Positions 1 to 5,789 of a stretch of 7,014 bases of DNA are shown here, piece by piece (position 1 is the first letter of the stretch; each line of letters starts with the position of its first letter). The notes below the pieces were generated by a model. It searched no databases and was not told the origin of the DNA. It saw only the letters and a list, made by a program, of their open reading frames with translations. Location: the NCBI GenBank assembly GCA_028708105.1, contig JAQVZR010000093.1:1-7014 (forward strand), given 5' to 3'. Source of the stretch: Desulfoplanes sp. GTDB taxonomy: Bacteria > Desulfobacterota > Desulfovibrionia > Desulfovibrionales > Desulfomicrobiaceae. The position numbers were made by a program, and so were the translations under genes.

Positions 1-1
1 C

Positions 2-646
2 TTTGAGACCGGCGTCATCCTCATCCTGGCCTTCACGAGTTTGGGCGTACTGGCTACGATCCTGGCCGGCTGGGGCTCCAACAATAAATTTTCCTTACTG
101 GGTGCATCCCGAGCCGTGTCCCAGGCTGTAGCCTATGAAGTTCCCTTGTTGATCACCGTCCTTGGTGTTGTCATGTATTCGGGATCCCTTGATTTTACCT
201 CCATCATCGGCCAGCAGGGAAGCTGGCCCTGGCAGTGGAACGTCATGCTCCAGCCCATCGGCTTCCTAATCTTTTTTGTCTGCTCCCTGGCCGAGTGCAA
301 CAGAGCCCCTTTTGACCTCCCCGAGGCTGAAAGCGAATTAACCGCCGGATTTCATACTGAATATTCAGGCATGGGCTTTGGACTGTTCTTTTTTGCCGAA
401 TATACCAACATGGTCATTACCAGCAGCATGTGCACAGCACTGTTTCTGGGTGGCTGGCACGGCCCCTTCTTCTCCGGTTGGTGGTGGTTTGCATCCAAAG
501 TCTATTTCCTGATCTTTGTCATGATGTGGATGCGCTGGACATTTCCCAGAGTCAGGTTTGACCAGTTGCTCAACCTGAGCTGGAAATGGCTTATTCCTTT
601 GGCACTTATCAATCTGTTTTATGTGGCGGTGCTGGTTAAATTGTAA
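2..646 (+). CDS. nuoH: NADH-quinone oxidoreductase subunit H (NuoH), 5'-truncated by the window edge
   Basis: This is the membrane subunit that connects the hydrophilic arm of complex I to the membrane arm and forms most of the quinone-binding cavity. The frame is open from base 2, so the gene begins outside the window; 214 residues remain of about 325 usual for the family. The TTG at 41 is only an internal Leu codon, because the residues before it (FETGVILILAFTS) already fit NuoH. Visible hallmarks are GWGSNNKFSLLGASR (nt 68-112), followed by a QAVAYE segment, and the acidic quinone-site loop AECNRAPFDLPEAESELTAG with GFHTEYSGM after it (from nt 290). The C-terminal part carries RWTFPRVRFDQLL and the final helix WKWLIPLALINLFYV. 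About five membrane helices remain. The family identity is certain; nothing looks damaged in the visible part. It is the first visible gene of the nuo operon, and a 97-nt leader separates it from nuoI. Confidence 0.97.
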   Translation, partial: FETGVILILAFTSLGVLATILAGWGSNNKFSLLGASRAVSQAVAYEVPLLITVLGVVMYSGSLDFTSIIGQQGSWPWQWNVMLQPIGFLIFFVCSLAECNRAPFDLPEAESELTAGFHTEYSGMGFGLFFFAEYTNMVITSSMCTALFLGGWHGPFFSGWWWFASKVYFLIFVMMWMRWTFPRVRFDQLLNLSWKWLIPLALINLFYVAVLVKL

Positions 647-655
647 AATTGGACA

Positions 656-687
656 TTTGCTCAGATCTACTGGGACCTTGGAGCAAA
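656..687 (+). repeat. Inverted repeat in the nuoH-nuoI gap (7-bp arms)
   Basis: TTTGCTC at 656-662 is the exact reverse complement of GAGCAAA at 681-687, with an 18-nt loop. It begins 9 nt after the nuoH stop. There is no T-run after it, so it is not a standard intrinsic terminator. It could fold in the mRNA between nuoH and nuoI or be a protein site; function is unknown. Confidence 0.45.
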
Positions 688-714
688 CACATACACAATG
701 CGCACCTACGGTTC

Positions 715-730
715 GTTGTAAAAATACAAC
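715..730 (+). promoter_or_regulatory. Perfect short hairpin just upstream of the nuoI start
   Basis: GTTGTA (715-720), loop AAAA (721-724), TACAAC (725-730): a perfect 6-bp stem with a tetraloop. It ends 13 nt before the nuoI ATG at 744, exactly where a ribosome-binding site would be expected to lie close by. The nuoI start lacks a good Shine-Dalgarno sequence (only AAAGAA-like purines at about 732-737), so the hairpin may influence ribosome access or mRNA processing. This role is inference. Confidence 0.4.
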
Positions 731-743
731 CAAAGAATACAAT

Positions 744-1238
744 ATGACATTTTTCGAAGAGATACGACAGGCATTCAAGGGGATCTACTCCTTGCTCGTA
801 GGGCTCAACATTACGGGCAAAGCTCTGGTGACCAAAGTGGAAACGGTGCACTATCCACGGCAGACGGTGGACAATATCGATACCTATCATGGGCATATCG
901 AACTTATTCCGACAGACACGACGCCTCACTTTACAAAATGCATCGCCTGCGGAACCTGTGCACACAATTGTCCTGCGCAATGTATCACCGTGACAAAGGC
1001 CGAGCTCCCTCCGGAAATAGGCGAAGATGGCAAGCCTCAGAAACCTAAAAAGGCCAAGTATCCGGAATTGTTCAAACTTGACTACAACCACTGTAGCCTG
1101 TGCGGCCAATGCGTGGAAAACTGTCCGGTCAGCGCTCTGCGATTTTCAACAGATGTGTATCATGCCGGATTTTCCCGTGAAGATTTTGAATACGATCTTC
1201 TGGCCCGTGCCAAACAGAACATTGAGGACAAGGAGTAA
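744..1238 (+). CDS. nuoI: NADH-quinone oxidoreductase subunit I (NuoI), 2x[4Fe-4S] ferredoxin-type
   Basis: NuoI is the peripheral subunit that carries clusters N6a and N6b and relays electrons toward cluster N2 and quinone. The 164-residue protein has two canonical 8-Fe motifs: CIACGTCAHNCP (Cys 66, 69, 72, 76) and CSLCGQCVENCP (Cys 117, 120, 123, 127). An N-terminal amphipathic stretch (EIRQAFKGIYSLLVGLNITGKAL) fits the membrane-facing helix, and ETVHYPRQ is the usual NuoI lead-in. The start at ATG 744 is chosen because MTFFEEIRQ matches the family N-terminus; the frame is open back to an ATG at 621 inside nuoH, but the 41 extra residues are Cys-rich and unlike NuoI. No strong Shine-Dalgarno precedes 744, which is unusual next to its neighbours. 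The spacing between the two cluster motifs (41 residues) is about 12 longer than in E. coli NuoI, owing to a Lys/Pro-rich stretch at residues 91-108. It ends 5 nt before nuoJ. Confidence 0.96.
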   Translation: MTFFEEIRQAFKGIYSLLVGLNITGKALVTKVETVHYPRQTVDNIDTYHGHIELIPTDTTPHFTKCIACGTCAHNCPAQCITVTKAELPPEIGEDGKPQKPKKAKYPELFKLDYNHCSLCGQCVENCPVSALRFSTDVYHAGFSREDFEYDLLARAKQNIEDKE

Positions 1239-1243
1239 TACTC

Positions 1244-1747
1244 ATGGATACAATGGCGTATATCGCTTTCGGATTTTATACCATTATCTGTCTGGGCGGC
1301 GCACTCTGGGCGGTGACCAGACGCAGTTTGGTCCGCGCATTCGCTGGTCTTGTGACCTCGCTCTTGGGTGTGGCCGGACTTTATTTTCTGCTGGCCGCCC
1401 CATTTATAGGACTGATGCAGATTCTGATCTATGTCGGTGCAGTGGCTGTGCTCATCTTTTTTGCCATTGTCATCACCGGTGCTTCCCGTGAAGCCCAAGA
1501 ACGAATTACCACCACCAAGAAAAAACGCTGTCTGGCCGTGCTCGCCGGTCTGATTCCGGCGTCGTTTCTGGCCATGGCTATCACCAAATATTCCCTGGTC
1601 ACCAATAACACACCGCCACAGGTATCCATGGAAGACCTTGGACGGGCCTTACTCGGTCCCTACGGCTTAGTCTTTGAACTCATCTCCGTGGTCCTGTTTG
1701 CGGCCATGGCCGGTGCCGTCCTGTTAGGATTCAAGAGGAGACAATGA
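1244..1747 (+). CDS. nuoJ: NADH-quinone oxidoreductase subunit J (NuoJ)
   Basis: NuoJ is a five-helix membrane subunit next to NuoK; the irregular third helix is involved in conformational coupling of quinone chemistry to ion pumping. The 167-residue product is of normal length. TM3 shows the family signature FIGLMQILIYVGAVAVLIFF (residues 54-73), and TM5 shows the pattern LGPYGLVFELISVVLFAAMA (residues 137-156) with the usual FELxSVLL core. A basic loop, TTTKKKR (89-95), lies between TM3 and TM4. ATG 1244 has a clear Shine-Dalgarno, AAGGAG at 1230-1235, which overlaps the end of nuoI; an ATG three codons downstream (1253) is a less likely start. The stop overlaps the nuoK start (ATGA, 4 nt), which suggests translational coupling. 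Family assignment is firm from sequence plus gene order. Confidence 0.95.
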   Translation: MDTMAYIAFGFYTIICLGGALWAVTRRSLVRAFAGLVTSLLGVAGLYFLLAAPFIGLMQILIYVGAVAVLIFFAIVITGASREAQERITTTKKKRCLAVLAGLIPASFLAMAITKYSLVTNNTPPQVSMEDLGRALLGPYGLVFELISVVLFAAMAGAVLLGFKRRQ

Positions 1748-2001
1748 ACCTATTTATTATGTACCAACTCGTGGCCTTGGGCATGCTTGGCCTGGGCCTG
1801 TACGGTATGCTCCTGCGCCGCCGACTTATCGGCATGCTCATTGGCGTGGAGCTCATGCTCAATGGCGCAGGATTGTCCATCGTGACTACAGCTCAGCTTA
1901 CCCCTGCATCGGCGCAACTCGGCCAGCTTGGGACCCTGCTCGTCATGGGATTGGCAGCTGCAGAAGCTACTCTTGTCCTGGCCATTGTCATTGTGATCTA
2001 A
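1744..2001 (+). CDS. nuoK: NADH-quinone oxidoreductase subunit K (NuoK), apparently truncated by an in-frame TAA
   Basis: NuoK is the small three-helix subunit that links NuoH/J to the antiporter-like subunits. All three helices are present, with the two membrane glutamates needed for proton coupling in the family: Glu36 (LIGVELMLN, TM2) and Glu74 (AAAEATLVLA, TM3). A basic turn, LLRRRLIG, separates TM1 and TM2. The start at 1744 is preceded by AAGAGGAG and overlaps the nuoJ stop by 4 nt. The product is 85 residues, while family members have about 100. It stops at TAA 1999-2001, at the end of TM3. The following 16 codons in the same frame encode RRFNTIEEQKISTLKG, which looks exactly like the missing cytoplasmic tail, and then a TAA 2 nt before the next gene. 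The intact protein would have 102 residues. The stop therefore seems to be a recent nonsense change or a sequencing error. Confidence 0.92.
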   Translation: MNLFIMYQLVALGMLGLGLYGMLLRRRLIGMLIGVELMLNGAGLSIVTTAQLTPASAQLGQLGTLLVMGLAAAEATLVLAIVIVI

Positions 2002-2052
2002 CGCAGGTTCAATACCATTGAGGAACAAAAAATTTCCACGCTGAAGGGTTAA
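2002..2052 (+). pseudogene. Detached C-terminal codons of nuoK
   Basis: Read in the nuoK frame, these 16 codons give RRFNTIEEQKISTLKG and a TAA at 2050-2052. NuoK tails generally have basic residues straight after TM3, an ID/IE-containing stretch and a final LKG or MRG, so the fit is close. If the region were ordinary intergenic DNA, a meaningful in-frame tail ending 2 nt before the next ATG would be unlikely. The intact gene would run 1744-2052. Confidence 0.7.
2043..2048 (+). promoter_or_regulatory. Ribosome-binding site of the MrpD-like gene, inside the detached nuoK tail
   Basis: GAAGGG at 2043-2048 lies 6 nt before ATG 2055 and supports that start. It overlaps the Lys-Gly codons of the nuoK tail, the arrangement expected if nuoK originally ran to 2052 and the two genes were translationally coupled. 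With ribosomes now stopping at 2001, coupling could be weaker; that is inference. Confidence 0.6.
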
Positions 2053-2054
2053 CC

Positions 2055-3548
2055 ATGTCTGAAATAGTAACCAGTTTTCGCCTCATTTTTCCTCTTGTGA
2101 TTACCCTTGTGGCCCCTCTTCTGATCTGGCTTTTGGGCAAAGAGCCCAATAAGCGGGAAGCGGTTTCCTTTGGTGCGGCCATCCTCACATTTTTCTCTGT
2201 GCTCGCCCTGTTTCCACCGGTCTTTTCCGGTAAAATTCTGGTCCTGCAGCTTTTTCATATTCTGCCCGGAATCGACGTCAAACTCTGCGCTGATGGTCTG
2301 ACCCTCATCTTTGCCTTTGTGGCCTCCTTTTTATGGATTCTGGCCACCAGCTATAATATCGGTTACATGCGTTCCCTCAACGAGCACGCCCAGACCCGCT
2401 ACTATTTCTGCTTTGCCGTAGCCATCTTCGGAGCATTGGGCGTGGCCATGAGCGCGAATATCTTCACCCTGTACCTTTTCTACGAAATCATCACCATTTT
2501 CACCTACCCTCTGGTTGCCCATCACCAGGATAAAGCAGGCTATGACGGTGCGCGCAAGTATATCGTCTATCTCATGGGTACATCCAAACTTTTTCTGCTT
2601 CCGGCCATGATTCTGACGTACATCCTTGCGGGGACACTGGACTTCCATTTGGGAGACATGACACAGGGCATCTTTCCCGCCAACGCCGACCCCACCCTGG
2701 TGACCATTACCTATGTTTTATACATCCTGGGCATTGCCAAAGCCGCCATTATGCCGTTTCACAACTGGCTGCCCTCGGCCATGGTCGCACCCACACCGGT
2801 TTCCGCCCTGCTGCATGCCGTAGCTGTGGTCAAGGCGGGAGTCTTTTCCGTCAGCCGGATCATCCTTTCAGGCTTCGGGGTTGACTTGATGGACAAACTG
2901 AGTCTGGGCATTCCCCTGGCCTATGTGGCCGCCTTCACTATCGTCGTGGCCTCCATCATTGCCATGACCAAGGACGATCTCAAGGCCAGACTGGCATATT
3001 CCACAGTCAGCCAGCTCTCCTACATCATTATCGGCGTGGCCATGCTCACGCCGGTAGCTGTGCAGGGCGGACTCATGCATATCGCCAATCACGCCTTTTC
3101 CAAGATCACCCTCTTTTTCGCAGCCGGGGCTGTCTTTGTATCCTGCAACCTGCGCAGCATCCGACTCATGTCCGGGATAGGACGAAAAATGCCCTGGACC
3201 TTCGGTGCCTTTGCCGTGGCCTCCCTGAGCATGATCGGTATTCCCCCGGTGTGCGGCTTTGTGACCAAATGGTTTTTGATCAACGGAACAATGCAAATTC
3301 ATCAAACCATCCTGCTGGTCTGCCTGCTGGCCAGTACTCTGCTCAATGCCGCCTATTTTGTCCCCGTTATCTACAAGGCCTTTTTCGGCACCCCCGTACA
3401 TGCGGAACTTCCCTTTGATTATGAAGCAGTCAAAGAAGCACCTCTGACCATGATCATTCCCTTGTGCATCACGGCAACCATATCTGTAGTCCTCGGGTTC
3501 TATCCTGACCCGATCATTCACATGATCCAATTATTCCGTGGTATATAA
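2055..3548 (+). CDS. MrpD/NuoL-type proton-conducting membrane subunit (first antiporter-like subunit)
   Basis: A 497-residue protein of about 14 membrane helices from the family that contains NuoL, NuoM, NuoN and the Mrp antiporter subunits A and D. It occupies the nuoL place after nuoK. The core ion-path residues are all visible: Glu144 in TM5 (YLFYEIITIF), Lys229 in TM7 (ILGIAKAAIMPFHNWLP), Lys260 in TM8 (LLHAVAVVKAG) and Lys405 in TM12 (GIPPVCGFVTKWFL). Further His/Lys residues lie in MHIANHAFSK (341-350). The motif APTPVSALLHA (245-255) is typical of the L/MrpD branch. It ends at residue 497 with a last short helix and lacks the long NuoL C-terminal extension, which makes it more MrpD-like than NuoL-like. 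It probably pumps or conducts H+ (Na+ cannot be excluded) as part of the complex I membrane arm; a free-standing antiporter is unlikely given its position in the operon. The start is supported by GAAGGG 6 nt upstream. Confidence 0.93.
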   Translation: MSEIVTSFRLIFPLVITLVAPLLIWLLGKEPNKREAVSFGAAILTFFSVLALFPPVFSGKILVLQLFHILPGIDVKLCADGLTLIFAFVASFLWILATSYNIGYMRSLNEHAQTRYYFCFAVAIFGALGVAMSANIFTLYLFYEIITIFTYPLVAHHQDKAGYDGARKYIVYLMGTSKLFLLPAMILTYILAGTLDFHLGDMTQGIFPANADPTLVTITYVLYILGIAKAAIMPFHNWLPSAMVAPTPVSALLHAVAVVKAGVFSVSRIILSGFGVDLMDKLSLGIPLAYVAAFTIVVASIIAMTKDDLKARLAYSTVSQLSYIIIGVAMLTPVAVQGGLMHIANHAFSKITLFFAAGAVFVSCNLRSIRLMSGIGRKMPWTFGAFAVASLSMIGIPPVCGFVTKWFLINGTMQIHQTILLVCLLASTLLNAAYFVPVIYKAFFGTPVHAELPFDYEAVKEAPLTMIIPLCITATISVVLGFYPDPIIHMIQLFRGI

Positions 3549-3659
3549 TCCATCAATAATATTTCTGGATATAACATAAAAAAGGCAACTATTCGTCCAA
3601 GAGTACACCGTTGCATCATCAACCACCAACGCATTCAACCCGTAAAGAGTCGAACCATC

Positions 3660-3929
3660 ATGAGCATAACAGCCAGCCTTTCGCGTCTGATCCTTCAGGC
3701 CAAAGCAAACGCCCCCTTGTGGAAAAAGGCCTTTTTCTCGGTCCTGGGGATTCTCGTGGGCATCAACCTTTTCCTCCATCCCCATCACGCCCACTTTGCC
3801 ATGGAAACAATCACCGGGTTCTGGGCCATCTTCGGGGTCTGTGTCTGCGTGGCTATGATTCTGGTGCTCAAAAAAATTATTTTTATTCTGATCAACAAAC
3901 CCGAGGCGTTTTATGACCGGTCTGAGTAA
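3660..3929 (+). CDS. Small two-helix membrane protein between the antiporter-like subunits
   Basis: An 89-residue protein with a basic amphipathic N-terminus (residues 1-23), a membrane helix at about 24-39, a His-rich turn HPHHAHF (His 40, 42, 43, 45), a second helix at about 52-70, then KK and a polar tail ending PEAFYDRSE. It is not a Mrp subunit that I can name. The GFWAIFG start of helix 2 and the acidic/Tyr tail resemble small unnamed two-helix proteins I recall near NuoL/MrpD-like genes in other anaerobes; that is memory of a pattern, not a database match. It overlaps the next gene by 17 nt, so the two are probably co-translated, and it likely helps assemble or anchor the antiporter-like subunits. 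ATG 3660 has only a weak purine-rich site (AAAGAG, 3644-3649). The 111 nt before it (3549-3659) hold no gene and only weak inverted repeats. Real gene: likely; function: unknown. Confidence 0.82.
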   Translation: MSITASLSRLILQAKANAPLWKKAFFSVLGILVGINLFLHPHHAHFAMETITGFWAIFGVCVCVAMILVLKKIIFILINKPEAFYDRSE

Positions 3930-5688
3930 TTTCATACACCCTGCCCTGGGATTCATTGCCCTGGCCCTCTTTCTTCCCTTTGTAAGGGAGAACAAAATCT
4001 GGCGCTGGCTGTTGCCCATTCCCGGCATCATCGCCATCATGGGGGTCATGTCCATGCAGGATGGCACCTATGGCCCCCTGCACTGGCTTGGCCTTAACAT
4101 GGTGCTTGGACGTGTGGACAAACTGTCCATCATCTTCGCCCATGTCTTTGCCATTGAGGCCCTTGTGGGCATGATCTTCGCCATGCACGTCAAAGACAAA
4201 CTGCAGCATATTGCCGCAGCGTTATACATTGCAGGCGGATTCGGGCGTGTCTTTTCCGGAGATTACGTGACCCTGGTTTTGTTCTGGGAGCTCATGTCCG
4301 TTGCCTCCACCTTTATCATCTGGCTGGCCCGTAACAAACGATCAACCCAGGCCGGGTTCAGATATTTCATTTTTCACACCATGGGCGGACTTTTCCTTCT
4401 GGGTGGTGTGTTGCTCCGCTATGCGGATCTAGGCACCTTTGCTTTTACCCCCGTCAGTCCAGGAGCAGCTAACTACTATGACTGGCTGATCCTGCTCGGA
4501 TTTTGCGTCAACGCAGCAGTAGTGCCTCTGCACGCGTGGCTGCCCGATGCCTATCCCGAAGCCACCGTCACAGGCGCAGTATTCCTGAGTGCCTTTACCA
4601 CTAAAACCGCCGTATACGTCCTGGCCCGAGGATTTTCAGGATTTGAAATTCTAGGTGTCATGGGTGTGATCATGGCCATTTACGGCGCTGCCTACGCAAC
4701 GATTGAAAACAATGCCCGACGCATCCTGGCGTATCACATCGTCTCCCAGGTGGGCTATATGGTAGCAGGCATCGGTATTGGAACAGCCATGACTGTCGAT
4801 GGTGCATGCGCCCATGCCTACGCCCATATTCTCTACAAAGGACTGCTGTTCATGTGCGCCGGTTCCATCCTCTATGCCACGGGCACAGCCAAGCTCACAA
4901 AACTGGGAGGCCTGGCATCGCGCATGCCTCTGGTCATGATCTGCTATATGGTCGCCGCCGTCTCCATCTCAGGTTTTCCCTTGTTCAACGGCTTTATCTC
5001 CAAAAATATCACCATCACCGGAGCGGCCCTGTCCCATCACACCTGGCTGGCCCTGGGTATGGAAATAGCGGCTGTAGGAACATTTCTTTCTGTGGGTATC
5101 AAGCTCCCTTACTTCGCCTTCTGGTCCAAGCCGGAATACACAGGCGAGGTCAAAAAACTTCCCAGAAATATGTATGTAGCCATGTTTATGGCCGCATTCC
5201 TCTGCTTTTTTACCGGAGTCTATCCTCAGGCTTTGTATAGACTGCTCCCCTTCCCCCTGGAATATGAACCTTTCGCTCCATGGCAGGTTCTGTCATCCCT
5301 GCAGCTTTTGGGATTCACCGGACTTGGATTTTACATCTGCCGGAAAATTATTGTTCCCCACGAAGGACGCAATCTCGATTTTGACATTGTTTACCGGTTC
5401 GTCGGCTGGGTCGGTCTCTTTCTGGCCAAATATCCCGTAGCCCTTATCGACGATTGGTGGACCTCGGTCTATCGCCGCATCGGTCTTGCAGGTCTGCTCC
5501 GCATGGCCAAAGGTTCATCCATTTTCGATGCCCAAGGTATTGACGGTGTCGTGGACGGCACAGCCAAATCAGTCCTGGGCCTCGGAGGTATTCTGGCGAA
5601 GGTACAAACAGGCAAACTATCTGATTATGTGGGGCTCTCCGCCCTGATCGGCATAGGGATCATCGCTCTGGTCTATTTTATGCGCTGA
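3913..5688 (+). CDS. NuoL/MrpD-type proton-conducting membrane subunit with NuoL-like C-terminal lateral helix region
   Basis: A 591-residue polytopic protein of the NuoL/M/N/MrpD family, second antiporter-like subunit here. TM5 has Glu126 (LVLFWELMSVAS); TM7-8 has VVPLHAWLPDAYPEATVTGA with Lys231 in TTKTAVYVLA; TM12 has Lys364 (GFPLFNGFISKN). The TM7 lysine is replaced by Asn200: aligned on the PLHAWLP/PFHNWLP motif, the equivalent positions in the two other antiporter-like proteins here are Lys229 and Lys214. The part after about residue 440 is a long extension ending in GIDGVVDGTAKSVLGLGG and LAKVQTGKLSDYV plus a last helix (575-590). This GID-V-G…QTG-L…Y pattern is what many NuoL proteins show at their lateral helix and final TM, so this subunit, although MrpD-like in its core, probably sits at the distal end as the NuoL equivalent. 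Automatic annotation might call it Na+/H+ antiporter subunit D. The start has GAGG at 3903-3906, 6 nt before ATG, and overlaps the preceding small gene by 17 nt. Confidence 0.92.
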   Translation: MTGLSNFIHPALGFIALALFLPFVRENKIWRWLLPIPGIIAIMGVMSMQDGTYGPLHWLGLNMVLGRVDKLSIIFAHVFAIEALVGMIFAMHVKDKLQHIAAALYIAGGFGRVFSGDYVTLVLFWELMSVASTFIIWLARNKRSTQAGFRYFIFHTMGGLFLLGGVLLRYADLGTFAFTPVSPGAANYYDWLILLGFCVNAAVVPLHAWLPDAYPEATVTGAVFLSAFTTKTAVYVLARGFSGFEILGVMGVIMAIYGAAYATIENNARRILAYHIVSQVGYMVAGIGIGTAMTVDGACAHAYAHILYKGLLFMCAGSILYATGTAKLTKLGGLASRMPLVMICYMVAAVSISGFPLFNGFISKNITITGAALSHHTWLALGMEIAAVGTFLSVGIKLPYFAFWSKPEYTGEVKKLPRNMYVAMFMAAFLCFFTGVYPQALYRLLPFPLEYEPFAPWQVLSSLQLLGFTGLGFYICRKIIVPHEGRNLDFDIVYRFVGWVGLFLAKYPVALIDDWWTSVYRRIGLAGLLRMAKGSSIFDAQGIDGVVDGTAKSVLGLGGILAKVQTGKLSDYVGLSALIGIGIIALVYFMR

Positions 5689-5696
5689 TCGCGCAT
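5680..5696 (+). repeat. Hairpin across the stop codon of the NuoL-like gene
   Basis: ATGCGC (5680-5685) and GCGCAT (5691-5696) form a perfect 6-bp G+C-rich stem around the 5-nt loop TGATC, which contains the TGA stop. No T-run follows, so termination is not supported. It may stabilise or mark the mRNA 3' end of the upstream segment; this is inference. Confidence 0.4.
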
Positions 5697-5745
5697 TGTA
5701 ACGCATAACGTACGCTGTCGATGTTCTCGCAGTCTCATCTGCAAC

Positions 5746-5764
5746 ACGGTTCATATTGAGCCGT
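5746..5764 (+). promoter_or_regulatory. Hairpin upstream of nuoM
   Basis: ACGGTTCA (5746-5753), loop TAT, TGAGCCGT (5757-5764) make an 8-bp stem with one G-T wobble. It lies in the 101-nt gap between the NuoL-like gene and nuoM, 25 nt before the nuoM ATG and 12 nt before its ribosome-binding site. There is no T-run, so it is not an intrinsic terminator. A role in mRNA processing or in setting nuoM translation is possible but not shown. Confidence 0.4.
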
Positions 5765-5776
5765 AACCATCTGCTT

Positions 5777-5780
5777 GGAG
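5777..5780 (+). promoter_or_regulatory. Ribosome-binding site that decides the nuoM start
   Basis: GGAG preceded by TT sits 9 nt before ATG 5790. A TTG at 5775 is in frame with nuoM and would add five residues, but it overlaps this site and has no Shine-Dalgarno of its own, so ATG 5790 is the better start. An in-frame TGA at 5757-5759 excludes any earlier start. Confidence 0.6.
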
Positions 5781-5789
5781 TCAGTATTC

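Noticed and set aside
621..743. Upstream extension of nuoI to ATG 621
   Set aside because: It overlaps the end of nuoH, adds 41 Cys-rich residues not seen in NuoI, and has no ribosome-binding site; ATG 744 gives the family N-terminus.
1999..2001. TAA reassigned to an amino acid
   Set aside because: TAA is also the proper stop of nuoH, nuoI, the 497-residue gene and the 89-residue gene here, so recoding is not supported.
2868..3530. Long reverse-strand open frame (220 residues)
   Set aside because: It lies fully inside the MrpD-like gene, has a polar His/Gly/Asp-rich composition typical of the antisense of membrane proteins, and shows no motif or ribosome-binding site.
3517..3575. Promoter before the small gene (TTCACA at 3517, TATAAT at 3544)
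   Set aside because: The -10 match is perfect but the spacer would be 21 nt, it lies in the end of the upstream gene, and the second candidate TATAAC (3570-3575) has no -35 box.
3544..3631. Weak inverted repeats in the 111-nt gap (ATCCA 3548-3552 with TGGAT 3566-3570; CGTTG 3609-3613 with CAACG 3627-3631)
   Set aside because: Stems of only 5 bp with 13-nt loops are expected by chance; no T-run, so no terminator call.
2055..5688. A separate Mrp Na+/H+ antiporter operon inserted after nuoK
   Set aside because: No MrpB, C, E, F or G genes are present; the small two-helix protein is not one of them in recognisable form, and the 591-residue protein has a NuoL-type C-terminus, so these genes fit complex I better.
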